Shown here in pieces: positions 34,584-42,938 of a DNA stretch of 64,000 nucleotides. Each line of letters opens with the position of its first letter. Position 1 is the stretch's first letter. The position numbers were made by a program, and so were the translations under genes. Origin of the DNA: Thiobacillus sp. (GTDB taxonomy: Bacteria > Pseudomonadota > Gammaproteobacteria > Burkholderiales > Thiobacillaceae); assembly GCA_024708885.1 (NCBI GenBank), contig JANJXT010000063.1, positions 117,207 to 181,206 on the forward strand, read 5' to 3'. The notes below the pieces were generated by a model. It was not told the origin of the DNA, did not search any database, and saw only the letters and a list, made by a program, of their open reading frames with translations.

Positions 34584-34650
34584 GGGGTCAGGGGTCAGGG
34601 GTCAGGGGTCAGGGGTCAGGGGTCAGGGGTCAGGGGTCAGGGGTCAGGGG
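34584..34650. repeat. Tandem heptamer array GGGGTCA x9
   Basis: Nine exact copies of GGGGTCA (34584-34646) plus a final GGGG, directly abutting the uup start codon (ATG on the minus strand at 34583-34581). On the transcribed side the leader reads as TGACCCC units with stops in every frame. It fills nearly the whole pxpA-uup gap. Confidence 0.95.
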
Positions 34651-34655
34651 CGGAA

Positions 34656-35366
34656 TTATCGGCGATTCAGCGCGGCGTGGACGGCACGCGCGATATTTAA
34701 TGCATTCGGGGTGTCACTATGCAGGCAGATCGTGTCGGCGCGGATTCGAACGGTGCCGCCGCCGAGTGTAGCCACCCCCCGGCCCTCGGCCAGAACCTGG
34801 GCCTGCGCGGCTGCCGCTACCGGGTCAACGATCAGCGCGCCGGCTGTTTCACGTGGAACAAGCTGGCCGCTGGGCTGATAGCGGCGGTCGACGAATGCCT
34901 CGTGCAGCACGGCCAGCCCGGCAGCTTCGCCTGCCGCCGGCAGCTGCGACCCGGCCAGGCCCACCAGCACCAGCGACGGGTCGAGCGCCGCCACCGCCTG
35001 CGCAATGGCGCGCGCCACCGCCGCGTCGCGCGCAGCAACACCATACAAGGCGCCGTGCGGCTTGACGTGCGCAAGCCGCATCCCCAGCCGCGCCGCGGCG
35101 TCGGCCAGCGCCTCGGTCTGCTGCGCCACCCATGCGGCAGCCTCGCTTGCGGCGGCCGGCAACGCGCGTCGCCCGAACCCGGCGCGGTCGGGATAAGCCG
35201 GATGCGCGCCAACCGCGATTCCATGCGCGGCCGCCAGGCGCAGCGCGGCTTCCATGCTCGCGGCATCCCCCGCATGCCCCCCGCAGGCGATGGAGACCCG
35301 CCCCAGATAGGGCATGAGGACCGCGTCGTCGCAACCTTCACCGATGTCGGCGTTGAGTTCGATCAT
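34656..35366 (-). CDS. pxpA: 5-oxoprolinase subunit A
   Basis: LamB/YcsF-family subunit of the ATP-dependent PxpABC 5-oxoprolinase, which recycles pyroglutamate to glutamate. The 236-residue protein begins MIELNADIGEGCDDAVLMPYLGRVSIACGGHAGD and contains the metal/substrate motifs GAHPAYPD and HVKPHGALYG. ATG 35366 overlaps the stop of pxpC. The perfect parS-like site at 34845-34860 lies within the coding region (encoding LVPRETAG). Confidence 0.95.
   Translation of the reverse strand: MIELNADIGEGCDDAVLMPYLGRVSIACGGHAGDAASMEAALRLAAAHGIAVGAHPAYPDRAGFGRRALPAAASEAAAWVAQQTEALADAAARLGMRLAHVKPHGALYGVAARDAAVARAIAQAVAALDPSLVLVGLAGSQLPAAGEAAGLAVLHEAFVDRRYQPSGQLVPRETAGALIVDPVAAAAQAQVLAEGRGVATLGGGTVRIRADTICLHSDTPNALNIARAVHAALNRR
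34845..34860. promoter_or_regulatory. parS-like site 3 (inside pxpA)
   Basis: TGTTTCACGTGGAACA, whose reverse complement TGTTCCACGTGAAACA is the canonical Bacillus-type parS without mismatch. Confidence 0.92.
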
Positions 35367-36274
35367 CCCAAATCCCGAATGTCCCAGTCCTCCAGCGCCA
35401 GGGCCAGCGCCGCCGCCACCCCGATCGTCGCGAAGCGCACGGCGTCTCCCGGGCGAAGCTGCGCCAGCCGCGGCCAGTCCGCGCCGATCACCGTGGCGAT
35501 CACCGGGTAGCCTCCGGTCACCGGACCATCCCAACCGAGGATGATCGGCTGGCCGTCCGGCGGCACCTGCACCGCACCGGGGAGCACCCCCTGCGATGGC
35601 AATTCGGTGCACACATGGCTCGCGGCCGGCCCGGTGAGACGCACGCCCCGCCGGTCCGACGCGGCATCGACGCGGTAGGCGCCGCCGAAGAACGCCGCCA
35701 GCCCCGCGTCGTCGAATTGTCCGGCCTGCGGCCCCGCCACCACCCGCAAGGGCGCCATCGCGTCCCGCAGCGGGGGCCGCCCGCGCCGCAGCCGCACCTC
35801 CCGCGCGGCCACGCCGAGCGCCAGGCAATCGCCCGCCCGCAGCGCCCGCCCCGTGTGCCCGCCGAACGCACCCGGCAAAAAGGTGCTGCGGCTGCCCAGC
35901 AGGGGCGATACCGCGATGCCGCCGCGCACGGCGAGCCAGCAGCGACAGCCGTGGCGTGCATGGTCCAGGTACAGCGTCTCGCCCGGCGCCAACGCCAGGG
36001 TTTCGTTCCGCGCCACCGGAACGCCGCTGCTGCGTCGCGCGGCAAAGGGCGCACCGGTGAGCGCAAGCACCGCACCGCGGGGGAAACGCAGAATGGGACC
36101 GCGCTGCACGATTTCCAGCCCCGCCGCGTCAGCGTCGTTGCCGACGAGACGGTTGCCCCCCGCGAGCGCGTCCGGGTCAGCCGCGCCGCCCGCCGGAACA
36201 CCGAGCGCCCCCCGCCCCGGACGCCCGCAGTCCATCACCAGATCGCACAGCCCCGCTTGCAGCACTTCGATCAT
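35363..36274 (-). CDS. pxpC: 5-oxoprolinase subunit C (biotin-dependent carboxyltransferase-like)
   Basis: The 303-residue KipA/PxpC subunit. It begins MIEVLQAGLCDLVMDCGRPGRGALGVPAGGAADPDAL and includes the conserved segments FLPGAFGGHTGRALRAGD, PSQGVLPGAVQVPPDGQPIILGWDGPVTGGYP and VIGADWPRLAQLRPGD. ATG 36274 matches the family start; the frame continues upstream only into the inserted repeat. It overlaps pxpA by 4 bp. A 165-bp dispersed repeat separates it from pxpB, with which it should form a functional complex. Confidence 0.95.
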   Translation of the reverse strand: MIEVLQAGLCDLVMDCGRPGRGALGVPAGGAADPDALAGGNRLVGNDADAAGLEIVQRGPILRFPRGAVLALTGAPFAARRSSGVPVARNETLALAPGETLYLDHARHGCRCWLAVRGGIAVSPLLGSRSTFLPGAFGGHTGRALRAGDCLALGVAAREVRLRRGRPPLRDAMAPLRVVAGPQAGQFDDAGLAAFFGGAYRVDAASDRRGVRLTGPAASHVCTELPSQGVLPGAVQVPPDGQPIILGWDGPVTGGYPVIATVIGADWPRLAQLRPGDAVRFATIGVAAALALALEDWDIRDLG

Positions 36275-36277
36275 CCT

Positions 36278-36442
36278 GGAAAAAGCAGTTGAACCACAGA
36301 GACACAGAGAACAGCGAGCAAAAACATACGCTTGCATTCCTGCCGCGGTTCACCCGAAGGATGAGTGGGAAAAAACGCGGAGAAGTCCCGTTTTTCGGGT
36401 TTCTCTGTGCCTCTGTGTCTCTGTGGTGCGGAATTTAGGATC
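36278..36442. repeat. CACAGAGACACAGAG element, copy 2 (inside pxp operon)
   Basis: Same orientation as copy 1. Ends ACCACAGAGACACAGAG and CTCTGTGTCTCTGTGGT are exact inverted repeats of 17 bp. GATCATCCTG occurs on both sides (36269-36278 and 36439-36448), which could be a target duplication. It fills the pxpB-pxpC gap. Confidence 0.88.
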
Positions 36443-36451
36443 ATCCTGCGC

Positions 36452-37096
36452 TCATTTCGGTACGAAGCGCACGCGGTCGCCCGGTCGCAGCAATGCAGGC
36501 GCCTCGCGCGCCGCGTCGAACAAGGCCGCGTCGGTCCGGCCGATCAGCCGCCAGCCGCCCGGCCCCGCAGCGGGATAGATCCCGGTGTAGGCGCCGCCGA
36601 CCGCGACGCTGCCGGCCGGCACACGCAGCCGCGGCGACGCACGCCGACGCGCATGCAACGCGGCCGGCAGATCCCGCAGATAGGGAAAGCCCGGCTGAAA
36701 GCCGAGGAAGGCAACGGTATACAGCACCGCCGCGTGGCGATCGACATAGTCATCCACCGCGAGTCCGGCTTGCCGCGCCAGCACCGACAGATCCGGCCCC
36801 GCCACCCCACCGTACGCGACCGCGATCTCGTGCAGCGCGCCACCACACGCCACCACCCCCGGCAGCGGGGCGTGCAGCGCCTCGCACAGGGCCGGCGGCA
36901 GCGCCGCACCGCGCCGCAATACCAGCAAAATGCTGTCATCTGCCGGGATCATGTCCTCTATTTCCGGAAAATTACACGCCATCAACGCATCATAGCGCGC
37001 CAGCGTCGCCGCCCCCGTGGCCACGCGAACCCCACGCTCGCCAACCCAGCGCCAGTCGGGCGCGGCGGACGGTTGACCGGTGCCGTGCTTTGCCAT
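36452..37096 (-). CDS. pxpB: 5-oxoprolinase subunit B
   Basis: The 214-residue KipI/PxpB subunit of the pyroglutamate hydrolase. Recognised by GERGVRVATGAATLARYDALM, the conserved AVAYGGVAGPDLSVLA, FLGFQPGFPYL and VPAGSVAVGGAYTGIYPAAGPGGWRLIGRT. ATG 37096 is favoured by AAAGGGA about 9 bp upstream; an ATG at 37126 would add ten residues. It is the first gene of the pxpB-pxpC-pxpA set. The repeat downstream may weaken coupling to pxpC, since the usual overlap is lost. Confidence 0.94.
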   Translation of the reverse strand: MAKHGTGQPSAAPDWRWVGERGVRVATGAATLARYDALMACNFPEIEDMIPADDSILLVLRRGAALPPALCEALHAPLPGVVACGGALHEIAVAYGGVAGPDLSVLARQAGLAVDDYVDRHAAVLYTVAFLGFQPGFPYLRDLPAALHARRRASPRLRVPAGSVAVGGAYTGIYPAAGPGGWRLIGRTDAALFDAAREAPALLRPGDRVRFVPK

Positions 37097-37258
37097 AGGG
37101 TGAAGTCCCTTTCCGGAGTTTTGCATGGTGCGCGTACTCGTGCTTGCAGTGTGGCGGGCGACAGGCGTCCTGGCAAGTCCGGCATTTGCGGCAGCGAGCG
37201 CCGCCAAGCCCGCCCTGGTGGGCGCGTGCGGGCGCCTCAAACTGTAGGCGCATCAGCA

Positions 37259-37283
37259 AAAAGCCCCCATCGCTGAGGGCTTG
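37259..37283 (-). terminator. Putative terminator of the RNA helicase gene
   Basis: On the minus strand AAGCCC (37283-37278) pairs with GGGCTT (37267-37262), followed by a TTTTT run ending at 37259. It lies 43 bp downstream of the helicase stop, with a parS-like site between stop and hairpin. Confidence 0.65.
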
Positions 37284-37290
37284 GCGTGGG

Positions 37291-37306
37291 GTTTCACGTG
37301 AAACCC
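37291..37306. promoter_or_regulatory. parS-like site 4 (pxpB-rhlE gap)
   Basis: GGTTTCACGTGAAACC, identical to site 1 and a perfect palindrome. It is intergenic. Confidence 0.87.
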
Positions 37307-37325
37307 CAGAGAAGACGAAAGCGGG

Positions 37326-38936
37326 TCAGTCCTTGAAGCGCCCCCGCACACCGCCGCGGGCACCGCCCGGCCGGCTCTCGTTGCCATGACTGCGGGGCTG
37401 ACCCGCGCGTGGCGCCGCGTTGCCGCGGGGGCCGTAGCTGCGTGCCGTCTTGGCCTTGGCCTCGCGCTCGCGCTTTTCCCAGTATTCGACGCTGTTGCCG
37501 TTGATTTCGGCGCCGCCGCGAAAACCCTCGGGGCGGTCCGCAGTCATGCGCGGCACGTCGGACGGACCACGCATCGCCTGCTCGAAACGCTTGCCGCGCG
37601 GCGGCGCATCGCCGCGGGCGGCGGGACGGGCGTCGGCCCGATAGCCGCGGTCGCGGTTGTCGCGGCCCTCGCCGCGCGCCGGGCTGTCGCCATAGCTGCG
37701 CGGCTCGTTGTTCCAGCTGCGTTTTTCGCCGAAGCCGCCACGCGCGCCGCCATGGCCGCGCGGCCGGTTCGATGCCGGACGCGCCGAGGCCGGCTTCTGC
37801 GTCGGCTCCAGCCCCGGCAGCGTATGCACTTCGATGCGATTGCCGGTGTAGCGTTCGATCGCGCGCACCAGGCCGCCTTCGCGCATGCCGACCAGGCTCA
37901 CCGCGATGCCGGTACGCCCGGCGCGGCCGGTGCGGCCGATGCGATGCACGTAGTCCTCGGCCTGACGCGGCAGGTCGAAGTTGATCACGTGGCTGATGCC
38001 GGCGACGTCGATGCCGCGCGCGGCGACGTCGGTCGCCACCAGCACTCGGGTGCGGCCGTCGCGCAGACGCTGCAGCGCGCGGTTGCGCTGGCCCTGCTGC
38101 ATGTCGCCGTGCAGCGAGTCGGAGGCAAAGCCGCTGTCGGCGAGCAGGTCGGAAATCTCCTCCGCGCTCTTCTTGGTCGCGGCGAAAACGATCGCCTGCG
38201 TCAGCTCGACATCGCGCAGCAGCGCATCGAGCAGCCGCGTCTTGTGGTCCATGTTGTCGGCGAACAGCAGGCGCTGCTCGATCTTCGCTTCCTGCTTCGG
38301 CGCCGCCTCGATCTCGATACGCTGGGCGTCACGCGTGAGCTCGCGCGCGAGGTTGCCGACCACGCCGTCGAGCGTGGCGGAGAACAGCAGCGTCTGGCGC
38401 TCGGCCGGGCAGCGCGCGGCGATCGCGTGAATGTCGTCGACGAAGCCCATGTCGAGCATGCGGTCGGCCTCGTCCAGTACCAGCACTTCCAGGCGCGAAA
38501 AATCGATCTTGCCGCGCTCGAGGTGGTCGATCAGGCGGCCGGGGGTCGCCACCACCACGTCGACCGGCGTCGACAGGCGCTTCAGCTGCAGGCCGTACGG
38601 CGCGCCGCCGACCAGGCAGGCGGTGCGGAAGCGGCGCAACGCCTGGCCGTATTTCATCGCGGATTTCTCCACCTGCAGCGCGAGTTCGCGCGTCGGCGTC
38701 AGCACCAGCACGCGCGGGCCGATGCTTTTCGCCTTGGGCTCGGCCAGCAGGCGCTGGATCGACGGCAGCAGGAAGGCCGCCGTCTTGCCGCTGCCGGTGT
38801 GCGAGGACACCAGCAGGTCGCGCCCGGTCAGCGCGGCGGGGATCGCCTGCACCTGCACCGGCGTGGCGTGCTCGTAGCCGGCTTCCAGCACGGATTGAAG
38901 AAGGACGGGATCGAGTCCCAGTTCGGAAAAGCTCAT
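37326..38936 (-). CDS. rhlE: DEAD-box RNA helicase, RhlE-like
   Basis: ATP-dependent RNA helicase of 536 residues. In order: F..LGLDPVLLQSVLEAGYEHATPVQVQAIP (Q motif), SHTGSGKT (motif I), PTRELALQ, TPGRLIDHL, LDEADRMLDMGF (DEAD), LLFSATLDGVV, LVATDVAARGIDV and HRIGRTGRAG. The C-terminal third is a low-complexity Arg/Gly/Asn-rich basic tail, as in RhlE proteins, likely for RNA binding. ATG 38936 has a GG-rich site upstream and starts at the family MSFSELGL. Long 294-bp gap upstream may hold a cold-shock-type leader, not resolved here. Confidence 0.93.
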   Translation of the reverse strand: MSFSELGLDPVLLQSVLEAGYEHATPVQVQAIPAALTGRDLLVSSHTGSGKTAAFLLPSIQRLLAEPKAKSIGPRVLVLTPTRELALQVEKSAMKYGQALRRFRTACLVGGAPYGLQLKRLSTPVDVVVATPGRLIDHLERGKIDFSRLEVLVLDEADRMLDMGFVDDIHAIAARCPAERQTLLFSATLDGVVGNLARELTRDAQRIEIEAAPKQEAKIEQRLLFADNMDHKTRLLDALLRDVELTQAIVFAATKKSAEEISDLLADSGFASDSLHGDMQQGQRNRALQRLRDGRTRVLVATDVAARGIDVAGISHVINFDLPRQAEDYVHRIGRTGRAGRTGIAVSLVGMREGGLVRAIERYTGNRIEVHTLPGLEPTQKPASARPASNRPRGHGGARGGFGEKRSWNNEPRSYGDSPARGEGRDNRDRGYRADARPAARGDAPPRGKRFEQAMRGPSDVPRMTADRPEGFRGGAEINGNSVEYWEKREREAKAKTARSYGPRGNAAPRAGQPRSHGNESRPGGARGGVRGRFKD

Positions 38937-39230
38937 GGCAATACCTTTTTCAGGGCGCATGACAGCGCCGTCGACCTCGCCTCTTGGCGCCGGTCATTGG
39001 AAATTACGATCGGAAGCGTCCGGTCGCGTCGAAAACATCGGCGCCAACCGCAGGACTTGTCGCCGCACGCAGAACCGCGGCACAAAGAGGGGTCAGGGAC
39101 GATGGGGCTGTGGAGACAGTCCCGAGGCTGAAATGCGCCCTGCAAGAAGGGCCTGGCCTGCCGCTGCAAACACAACGGTGCGCACTATATCAGAAATCGC
39201 TGTTGGACCGGGATTTATTTTGGCGCCCGC

Positions 39231-40997
39231 TCAGGCCTGGTGATAGAGCTTGTGATACAGGCCCTCCCGCTCCATCAGTTCCTCGTGCGCGCCGGCTTCG
39301 ACCACGCGCCCGTTCTCGAACACCAGAATGCGATCCGCCTGGCGCACCGCCGACAACCGGTGGGCGATGATGAGCGTGGTGCGCCCCGCAAGAAACGCGC
39401 GCATCGCTTCGTGCAACTGGCGCTCGGTCGCGGTGTCGAGCGCCGAAGTCGCCTCGTCGAGGATGACGATCTGCGGCCGCGCGACGATCATGCGCGCCAC
39501 CGCCAGCCGCTGCCGCTGCCCGCCCGACAGGCGCACGCCCTGCCGCCCCACCACCGTGTCCAGGCCATGCGGCAGTTCGGCGATCACCTCCGTGAGCTGC
39601 GCGATGTCCAGCGCCTGCCACAGCTCGGCGTCGCTCGCCTCGCGCCCGAGCGTGAGGTTGGCGCGCACGCTGTCGTTGAACAGCACCGGGTGCTGCAGCA
39701 CCACGCCGACGTGCTCGCGCACCGTCTCCCAGCCGATCTCGCTCACCGGCACCTCACCGTAGCACACGCAGCCCGACTTCACCGGATACAGCCCCAGCAG
39801 GGCCTGCACCAGCGTCGACTTGCCGCCGCCTGACGCGCCCACCAGCGCGACTTTCTCCCCGGGGGCGATCGCGAGACTGACGTCGTCGAGCACCGTCTCG
39901 CCCTCGTCGTAGGCGAAGCTCACGTGCTCCAGACGGATGCCCACCGTGCTGCGCCCGGTGAAGGGATCCTGCGTGCGTGCGTACTGCGGCTCGTCCTTCA
40001 TCCCCAGCAGCGCATTGATCCGGCCGAGCGCGCCCTGCGCGGCAAACCACGCGTACTGCATGTTCACCAGCTCCTGCACCGGCGTCATCATGAACCACAG
40101 GTAGCCGAACACCGCGAACATCTGGCCGATCGTGAGATCGGAGAACACCACCATCAGCATCGCCACCGCGCGGAAGGCATCGAAGCCGGCGACGAAGACG
40201 AGAAACGAGACACGGTTCAGCGCATCCGACTTCCACGCGAACACCGCGGCATGCGAACGGATGTCGGCCGCCCGGTCGGTGAGCCGCGCAAGATAGTGCT
40301 TCTCGCGGTTCATCGCGCGAATCTGCGTGAGCGCGTCGAGCGTCTCCCCCAGCCCATCCTGGAACACCTCGAATGCGCGATTCTCGAACTTCTTCAGGTC
40401 CTTGACCCGTTTGCCGAGCTTGGTCGAGAACAGGATGACCACCGGATTCAGCAGCAGGATCAATAACGCCAGTTGCCAGTGCATCCAGAATAGCACCACC
40501 GCCACGCCGACCAGAGTCAGCACCGACACGATGAAACCGGAAATCGACGCACCGAGGAAGCTGTCGATGGCGTTGAGATCGGTGACGAAATGCGAGGTCA
40601 CCCGCCCCGCACCCACCGTCTCGAACTGCGACAGCGCGATCTTCGACAGCCGGTTCAGCATGCGCACGCGGATGCGGTACACCACGTCCTTCGCCAGCAG
40701 CGAAAAAGTGCGCACCTGCCACACGTTGAGCACGATCGCGGTCAGGCGCAGCGCCAGCGTCAGCACCAGCGCCACGCCAATGAACAGCACCGGCCCGTGC
40801 CAGCCTGCCGGAAACCACGGCCCGATCGTCGCCACCATGGTCCCCGGGCGGTCGAGCAGCACCTCGTCGACCATCAGCGGCAACAGCAGCGGCACCGGCA
40901 CCGCCGCAATCACGGCGAGCAGCGCCAGCACGTTCGCCAGCAGCAAGCGTGCGCGATACTGCCGCAGTTCTTTGAAGATGCCGGACCAAGTGAGCAT
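39231..40997 (-). CDS. MsbA-like ABC exporter (ATP-binding/permease)
   Basis: A 588-residue half-transporter with N-terminal six-helix membrane domain (start LLLANVLALLAVIAAVPVPLLLPLMV) and C-terminal nucleotide-binding domain: Walker A GASGGGKST (about residue 385), signature LSGGQRQRLAVARM, Walker B IVILDEATSALD, H-loop IIAHRLSAV. This is the type of lipid A/peptide/drug exporters; the substrate cannot be assigned and no accessory gene adjoins it. The 307-bp region upstream (40998-41304) holds its promoter and repeated TTTGGCGC motifs. Confidence 0.92.
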   Translation of the reverse strand: MLTWSGIFKELRQYRARLLLANVLALLAVIAAVPVPLLLPLMVDEVLLDRPGTMVATIGPWFPAGWHGPVLFIGVALVLTLALRLTAIVLNVWQVRTFSLLAKDVVYRIRVRMLNRLSKIALSQFETVGAGRVTSHFVTDLNAIDSFLGASISGFIVSVLTLVGVAVVLFWMHWQLALLILLLNPVVILFSTKLGKRVKDLKKFENRAFEVFQDGLGETLDALTQIRAMNREKHYLARLTDRAADIRSHAAVFAWKSDALNRVSFLVFVAGFDAFRAVAMLMVVFSDLTIGQMFAVFGYLWFMMTPVQELVNMQYAWFAAQGALGRINALLGMKDEPQYARTQDPFTGRSTVGIRLEHVSFAYDEGETVLDDVSLAIAPGEKVALVGASGGGKSTLVQALLGLYPVKSGCVCYGEVPVSEIGWETVREHVGVVLQHPVLFNDSVRANLTLGREASDAELWQALDIAQLTEVIAELPHGLDTVVGRQGVRLSGGQRQRLAVARMIVARPQIVILDEATSALDTATERQLHEAMRAFLAGRTTLIIAHRLSAVRQADRILVFENGRVVEAGAHEELMEREGLYHKLYHQA

Positions 40998-41304
40998 TTA
41001 CTTACCTATGCAGAAGCGGCATTTTCGCCGCATGTCGTTGATTTTCCGCCTGGCCAAAGCAAATGTGTTGTTGGCGCAATGGCTTGGCCGGGACCCCGTT
41101 CGGTAGCAAAGCCGCTTGCTATCACCCCTATATCACCGACATGGCCCAAATTGTCCGATGGCAGATGGCCGGCACTTTGGCTCAAGCAGACGATTCGAAT
41201 CTAAAGAAGATCTGTCGCCGCGACAATGGATTAACCGGGATTTCAGCCGGTTTGGCGCATGACTTTGGCGCAAATTTGGCGGATAGCCAGCGTTTTGCGC
41301 CAAA
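40998..41304. promoter_or_regulatory. Gene-free gap with repeated TTTGGCGCA motifs
   Basis: 307 bp without a credible gene. TTTGGCGCA occurs at 41251-41259 and 41264-41272, TTTGGCGG at 41275-41282, and the inverse TGCGCCAAA at 41296-41304. The rest is upstream sequence of the ABC exporter. The motifs lie directly after the wHTH gene stop and may be protein-binding sites; this is a guess from spacing and repetition. Confidence 0.4.
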
Positions 41305-41739
41305 TCAGGGCAGGCGATAGCGTGTGCCACGGCGCGCCCCCTCCTGATGCAGTGTACCCTCCCTGACTAGTTGCTCAAGGCTGCGCCGGAGGCGCGAGCG
41401 AGGAATCTCGGTGCCGATGCGCTGGTGAATTTCGCTGATTCTGGTCAGCGGATAGCGTCCGACATCCTCCACGATCAAGGCCAGGAGACGGTGCGGCTCG
41501 ATGCGCTTGAGTGTGGTGGATGAGGAAAAATCCAGGCTGCGCACCAATTGCGGATCAATGAAGTAGCGCGTAGCCTGAGTCCGCCCGGTACTGCGCACCA
41601 GCGGCCATTCCAGCGGTCGCTGGAGCCAGGGATGCAGCGAATCAACCGATGGAAGCTCAAGTGCCTTCGCCAGTTCCCTTGCCGTCAGGGCATCGTGCTG
41701 CGCCAGCAAGCCCAATGCGATGCGTTCGCGCTGGGTCAA
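41305..41739 (-). CDS. Winged-helix C-terminal part of the AlbA_2/ATPase protein (split ORF)
   Basis: A 144-residue reading frame of two winged-helix units (ERIALGLLAQHDALTARELAKALELP and RIEPHRLLALIVEDVGRYPLTRISEIHQRIG). Its only start is TTG 41739, overlapping the preceding stop (TTGA). In related ATP-binding proteins I recall this HTH region as fused to the ATPase domain; here adding one base near 41746 would restore continuity (reading ..ADQTYQLTQRE..). It is therefore probably the detached end of a frameshifted gene, unless translation is coupled. Confidence 0.7.
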   Translation of the reverse strand: MTQRERIALGLLAQHDALTARELAKALELPSVDSLHPWLQRPLEWPLVRSTGRTQATRYFIDPQLVRSLDFSSSTTLKRIEPHRLLALIVEDVGRYPLTRISEIHQRIGTEIPRSRLRRSLEQLVREGTLHQEGARRGTRYRLP

Positions 41740-42938
41740 CTGATGGTCTGGTCAGCCCTCGCGATGAAATCGATGACTTCGGGCTTGATGATCCGGCGGC
41801 GCACCGTCACCTGCACGCGATCATGCTGTTCGCTCAGTTCCGGCACGGGCCTGCCCTGCGACAGCAACACCTCGAACATCTTGTCGAAGCCACTGCCTTC
41901 CCGCTCCATCAGCTTGAGATCGTGAAACAATCGGGCCAGGTCTTCGTTGCGGCGCACTGTCGTGTGCAGGACGTTTTGCGGAGTGACGCCCAAGGGAAGC
42001 AGGCCTGGATTGACGACTTCAAGCCGGTCGGGGTGCAGGTTCAGGAAGATGTCGCCTCGCTGGGTGTAGGGGCGATGGACGAGGGCATTGACCAGCAGCT
42101 CGCGCACCACGATCTCATCGAATGCGGGCACGTTCTGGCGGTACAGGCCATCGGGCAATTCGTAACGCTCCCGGAAGTCCGGCACCTCCTGCCAGACGGC
42201 CTCGATCAGCTCCATCGGGCTTAGCGTGTGGTCATCCCAGACCAACTTGTTGACCTTCTGTCCATGTTCGTCGTACTTGATGAACTCAATGACCGGCGCG
42301 GTTGCCAGTTGCGCCCGGTGCTGCTGCTTGCCGATGCACAGGATGCCGAGGTGGGTCAGGTACTGGCCCTGTGCAAGCTGGTAGTGATCGAGCAGCTCCT
42401 CGTCATCCTTTTCCTTGACGGACGCCTTGACACGGTCGGATGCGCGCAGGCCGTCCAGCAGGTGATGAAGCTTGCCGTCGTCGCGCTCCGTGCGGGGGAT
42501 GTGCAGGGTGGTCTGGGTTTCCCAGGGCAGCGCACTGCGCTCGGTTGCCAAACGCATCACCTCGTCACCGGTGCCCGGCTTGCTCTGGACTGCGACGCGC
42601 AGGAAGTAACGGCCGTCGGTGGTCGATGCAACGGCAGTGGCGCGCGGGACGATCAGGTCGATGTATTGGCCGCCATTGGCGGCGGTCACGATGTTGGGGA
42701 GCGCCACCACATTGACCGTGCGCTCGGCCAGCTTGCGTCGCAATACATCCAGCAGGTCAACCGGTATTTGCTGGCTTGCAGGCGGCAGATCCTGGTCGTC
42801 CTCGATGCCAAACAGGAGATGGCCACCCGTCGCATTCGCGAAAGCCACGCAGTCCTTGACCAGTTCACCCCAATCGGCGGTCTTGCCTGACACTGCGCGC
42901 AGCGACTTTTTGTCGAGCAGTTGCCCTTCCTGGCTCAT
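41736..42938 (-). CDS. AlbA_2 (Schlafen-type) DNA-binding / HATPase_c_4 protein
   Basis: A 400-residue protein: N-terminal AlbA_2 domain (GELVKDCVAFANATGGHLLFGIEDD..), a middle region, and a C-terminal GHKL-type HATPase_c_4 domain (EIVVRELLVNALVHRPYTQRGDIFLNLHPDRLEVVNPG, EGSGFDKMFEVL). Proteins of this architecture are common in accessory regions; some serve in phage defence or as regulators, most are uncharacterised. ATG 42938 has GAGGG upstream and overlaps the stop of a 47-codon ORF. It ends at an early TGA where the family usually continues into winged helices. Confidence 0.8.
   Translation of the reverse strand: MSQEGQLLDKKSLRAVSGKTADWGELVKDCVAFANATGGHLLFGIEDDQDLPPASQQIPVDLLDVLRRKLAERTVNVVALPNIVTAANGGQYIDLIVPRATAVASTTDGRYFLRVAVQSKPGTGDEVMRLATERSALPWETQTTLHIPRTERDDGKLHHLLDGLRASDRVKASVKEKDDEELLDHYQLAQGQYLTHLGILCIGKQQHRAQLATAPVIEFIKYDEHGQKVNKLVWDDHTLSPMELIEAVWQEVPDFRERYELPDGLYRQNVPAFDEIVVRELLVNALVHRPYTQRGDIFLNLHPDRLEVVNPGLLPLGVTPQNVLHTTVRRNEDLARLFHDLKLMEREGSGFDKMFEVLLSQGRPVPELSEQHDRVQVTVRRRIIKPEVIDFIARADQTIS

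Noticed and set aside
34584..34650. Possible CRISPR array
   Set aside because: The repeats are contiguous heptamers without spacers; no cas gene is nearby. No CRISPR array is seen anywhere in the window.
41063..41320. An 85-codon + strand frame upstream of the ABC exporter
   Set aside because: No ribosome-binding site, no recognisable family and it runs over the repeated TTTGGCGCA motifs into the 3' end of the wHTH gene.
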